A DNA stretch of 7,288 nt, from contig DATLYT010000197.1 in the NCBI GenBank assembly GCA_035574455.1, positions 1-7,288 of the forward strand, in the 5' to 3' direction. How positions within the stretch are numbered: the first letter of the stretch is position 1; every line of letters begins with the position of its first letter. This DNA comes from DATLYT01 sp035574455. GTDB lineage: Bacteria; Bacteroidota; Ignavibacteria; UBA10030. The notes under the pieces were generated by a model, which was given only the letters and a program-made list of their open reading frames with translations, was not told the DNA's origin and did no database searches. Shown in pieces: positions 4,837-7,288 of the stretch. The position numbers and the translations under genes are program-made.

Positions 4837-7288
4837 TTATGCTCCTTTCCACCCCTTCACCCATTGCGTTCCACACATCATCGTAAACGGACAGCGCGGG
4901 CAGTGCTTTTCCAGCTCGGGCGTCGGGGTAAAGGGAACGTCGGGGTCGTGAATCATCTCGATGACCTTGAACATGACCGGCTCCACTACAGCCAGTACAT
5001 CGGCGGGTGAACGCTCGCTGTCACCGATGCCGCTTTCGATCTTCTCATTGATTCTCTGTTTGCCAAGAAACAGATACTGCGGCACGAGGGATGAAAGACT
5101 GGATTTCGTTGCTTGCGAATACAACATCATATAGAGAGGAAGTTGAAACGACGGCAGAGCAACCCTCCAGGTTTCGGGATCGTTGACATCGAGCTTGGTA
5201 AGCTTGATCTTCACTGCGCTTTCATCCGCTCCGGTCTTGTAATCGACAATATAAATTCGCTCGCCCCGTCGTTCAATACGGTCGATGCGGCCGGTAAAAT
5301 GATAACCCCGGTATTCGATTCCCACCTGCTGCTCAACGCTTTCGAGAATCACCGACTCTCGCTCAACGATGGGGCGTTGGTAATCACTGATAAAGTTCCG
5401 AAGCTGGTTTGAGACCTGTCGCTTTAACAGCAACGCTGTTCCCGTCAACGCGCCGCCGAACGTTTCTTCAAAGCACGCATCAATGACCTGCTCAAGCCGA
5501 TCCAATCTCAACTCGCTTACCACCAGCGGTTTACCGACGCACGGCTCAAAATAGCGCGCTAGAATCCTGTGCACGAGCTTACCGACATCCGTTGCTTCCA
5601 CCGCGTCATCAACCTCTTCCCGTTCCGAGAGCCGGAGAAGATGCTGGTAGTAGAACTTCAACGGGCAGGTCAGGTACGTGTCGAGAGCATGTGCGCTCAG
5701 CGTGAAGCCATTCCGCAACACTTCCACCACCGCCTGAGTTTTCGGGATTGCATCCGGCCGGCCCGTTTCCAGACGTACACGGTATCGTACTCGCCGCTCG
5801 ATGGTGCGTGTTGAGAAACTCCTTTTCTCTTGCTGCTGTTGCCAGAGCAGTTTCTGAACGTAGCGACTCTTTTCACGATCATCCCCTTCGGAGTAGAAGA
5901 GAACGACACGCCGCGCACTGTGCACGGCAAGGTCGAAGTAATATTCGATGAGGCGCTCGGCGTCGTGAGAAGTTTCCAGGCCTAACTTCGCCCGAACGGG
6001 TTGCGGCAGCAGCATATCCTGCGCCGGCTTGCCCGGAAGAACCTCTTCCGTGGCGTCGAGAATGTAGAGCGTCTCAAACGCGAGATTGCGCGTTTCGAGT
6101 AAGCCGAGCACTTGCAGGCCTCGCACTGGTGTACCCGGAAAAGGAATTGTCTCCGCAGTCAGGCATTTCCGCAGGAATTGAAATGCCGATGCTTCGTTGT
6201 CAAAAACTTCTTCGGCAAGCAATGATGTTCGGATGCCGTCAAGTACTTCCACCAACCGCTGAACGTACGGGCGGAAGTAGGGATGCAGGTTTGCCGTACT
6301 GTGTGCAATGATAAATGCTAACACCTCCATTGCACGTTCGGCAAGCTCTCGAACCGTCCGGACGTGAAGCATCTTCCGCACCGTGTTGCCATGGATGGCA
6401 ACAAGGTGTGTCCGCAATTCGTCCCGTGTCGGTGCGGCGTCAGGGCCTTCCATCGACTGCAGCAATCCACCGATCCGTTGTTCAACGTTTGTGAAGAGCT
6501 GTTCATCGTTCTCCAACTCATCCAGGTCGAAGAGCGTTTTCGCGTAATGCCGAAGAAAGTGATCTTCGAGGGCATGAACAAAGACGCGTGTGGCTTCTGC
6601 GCTATTACGCAGGCGGATGTTTTTCGTATAGGGGTGGAGAATGAATTTGAGATAGGCCGATGCCGTGAACCGACCGTTCTGCAGCGAAGAGACGCACTCC
6701 ATCAGGCTTTCCAGAAAGCCATAGACCGGCGTGCGGGAAAGCGGATACTGCAAGGCGATGTTGTAGGAATCCTCAGGCAGAAGCGAGAGAGCACCGTGGA
6801 TGACCGGGAACAGAGCCTCAGACGAGGGCAACACAACGGCCGTGCGTTGATCGAGCAGCCGTTCTGTTCGCATCTGTTCATCGAGGTACGCGGCAAGGGC
6901 GCTCACCTGACCATGGAGGTCGGGCGCTTGAACGAACTGGATATCCGGCGTGCGAACGGCAGGCAGCTCTCGCTCTTCCGAAATTCCCACCGACAACAGT
7001 TGTTGTTTCAGCCCAACGCCGTACTGGAAGAACAGCGTGGCGTTCTCCAGCTGCGTAAGAAACGCGACGATCACCTTTTCGACGTTCGTGAAGGCATAAA
7101 ATCCCGCCAGGGAAATCGACCGATACGCCGCCCAATCGATTTCCCGGATTCGCTCTGCCACCTCCCGGTACATCATCGCCCGTGTGATGAAGCCGCGACG
7201 CTCGATTTCTCGGTAAAACTGCTCATAGTATTCGGCAATGGAATGAAACTTCTGATGCTCAACGTGCTGCAGTAACTCTCGAATGCGC
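4837..7288 (-). CDS. AddB-like PD-(D/E)XK nuclease / inactivated-helicase protein, N-terminus beyond right edge
   Basis: A large DNA-end-processing protein similar to the AddB subunit of AddAB helicase-nucleases, which resect double-strand breaks for RecA-dependent repair in the cytoplasm. The frame stays open to the right edge. The in-frame ATG at 7176 is internal, since 37 more codons (ending ...YREIERRGFITRA) precede it. Numbering from that ATG, 352-385 carries a UvrD-superfamily-like segment (LQVLGLLETRNLAFETLYIL, then DATEEVLPG). About 490-770 is the RecB-type nuclease domain: H536 (GKLVHRIL), D632 (FTGRIDRIE), D645 and K647 (VDYKTG), and Q678/Y682 (SFQLPLY). C504 (TCPLKFYY) plus C759, C762 and C768 (CPRCPFTMMC) match the four-cysteine iron-sulfur staple known in AddB-type nucleases. 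The visible 816 residues fit the C-terminal bulk of a roughly 1000-residue family. No Walker A motif is seen, but it could lie outside the window. An AddA/UvrD partner would be expected nearby. Confidence 0.88.
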   Translation of the reverse strand, partial: RIRELLQHVEHQKFHSIAEYYEQFYREIERRGFITRAMMYREVAERIREIDWAAYRSISLAGFYAFTNVEKVIVAFLTQLENATLFFQYGVGLKQQLLSVGISEERELPAVRTPDIQFVQAPDLHGQVSALAAYLDEQMRTERLLDQRTAVVLPSSEALFPVIHGALSLLPEDSYNIALQYPLSRTPVYGFLESLMECVSSLQNGRFTASAYLKFILHPYTKNIRLRNSAEATRVFVHALEDHFLRHYAKTLFDLDELENDEQLFTNVEQRIGGLLQSMEGPDAAPTRDELRTHLVAIHGNTVRKMLHVRTVRELAERAMEVLAFIIAHSTANLHPYFRPYVQRLVEVLDGIRTSLLAEEVFDNEASAFQFLRKCLTAETIPFPGTPVRGLQVLGLLETRNLAFETLYILDATEEVLPGKPAQDMLLPQPVRAKLGLETSHDAERLIEYYFDLAVHSARRVVLFYSEGDDREKSRYVQKLLWQQQQEKRSFSTRTIERRVRYRVRLETGRPDAIPKTQAVVEVLRNGFTLSAHALDTYLTCPLKFYYQHLLRLSEREEVDDAVEATDVGKLVHRILARYFEPCVGKPLVVSELRLDRLEQVIDACFEETFGGALTGTALLLKRQVSNQLRNFISDYQRPIVERESVILESVEQQVGIEYRGYHFTGRIDRIERRGERIYIVDYKTGADESAVKIKLTKLDVNDPETWRVALPSFQLPLYMMLYSQATKSSLSSLVPQYLFLGKQRINEKIESGIGDSERSPADVLAVVEPVMFKVIEMIHDPDVPFTPTPELEKHCPRCPFTMMCGTQWVKGWKGA

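Noticed and set aside
6364..7275. 303-residue open frame on the plus strand
   Set aside because: It is entirely antisense to the AddB-like gene, whose nuclease motifs and codon pattern are clear. The plus-strand protein is rich in R, Q and H without domain features, as expected of a shadow frame.

Overview
The window looks like chromosomal DNA of moderate GC content from a Gram-negative bacterium of the Bacteroidota/Ignavibacteria/Chlorobi neighbourhood. The evidence is a TonB-dependent receptor with a carboxypeptidase-regulatory-like N-terminal extension, a secreted M24 aminopeptidase, an AddB-like PD-(D/E)XK nuclease, and tRNA genes without an encoded CCA. The lineage is an inference from gene style, not a proven placement.

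Layout. Positions 1-2507 (+) hold a TonB-dependent outer-membrane receptor that enters from the left edge and is split by a one-base frameshift near 597. A strong bidirectional terminator follows (2531-2561). Everything to the right is on the minus strand. In order of transcription (right to left) it is: an AddB-like nuclease/helicase-related protein truncated by the right edge (7288-4837); an intact tRNA-Gly(CCC) with a promoter-like sequence (4786-4715); a second, broken tRNA-Gly copy (about 4712-4553); a secreted Xaa-Pro aminopeptidase-type M24 peptidase (4463-3012); an intact tRNA-Val(UAC) (2968-2894); a second tRNA-Val(UAC) with a damaged acceptor stem (2797-2724); and a probable third, highly decayed tRNA-Val relic (about 2640-2587).

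The protein genes appear functionally unrelated: outer-membrane uptake, periplasmic peptide trimming and DNA-end processing. The unusual part is the tRNA spacers. Four copies of a structured palindrome share one architecture, although their stem sequences differ and covary. Each has a foot pairing GTYC with GRAT, a bulged A, an exactly 9-bp stem, a two-pyrimidine bulge on the 3' side, and an inner hairpin. Each copy's GTYC foot sits where a tRNA copy is broken. Two of them, in inverted orientation and sharing the palindrome AGGATCCT, interrupt the second tRNA-Gly in its anticodon arm. This resembles a REP/REPIN-like, tRNA-targeting miniature element. It is the best candidate here for something undescribed.
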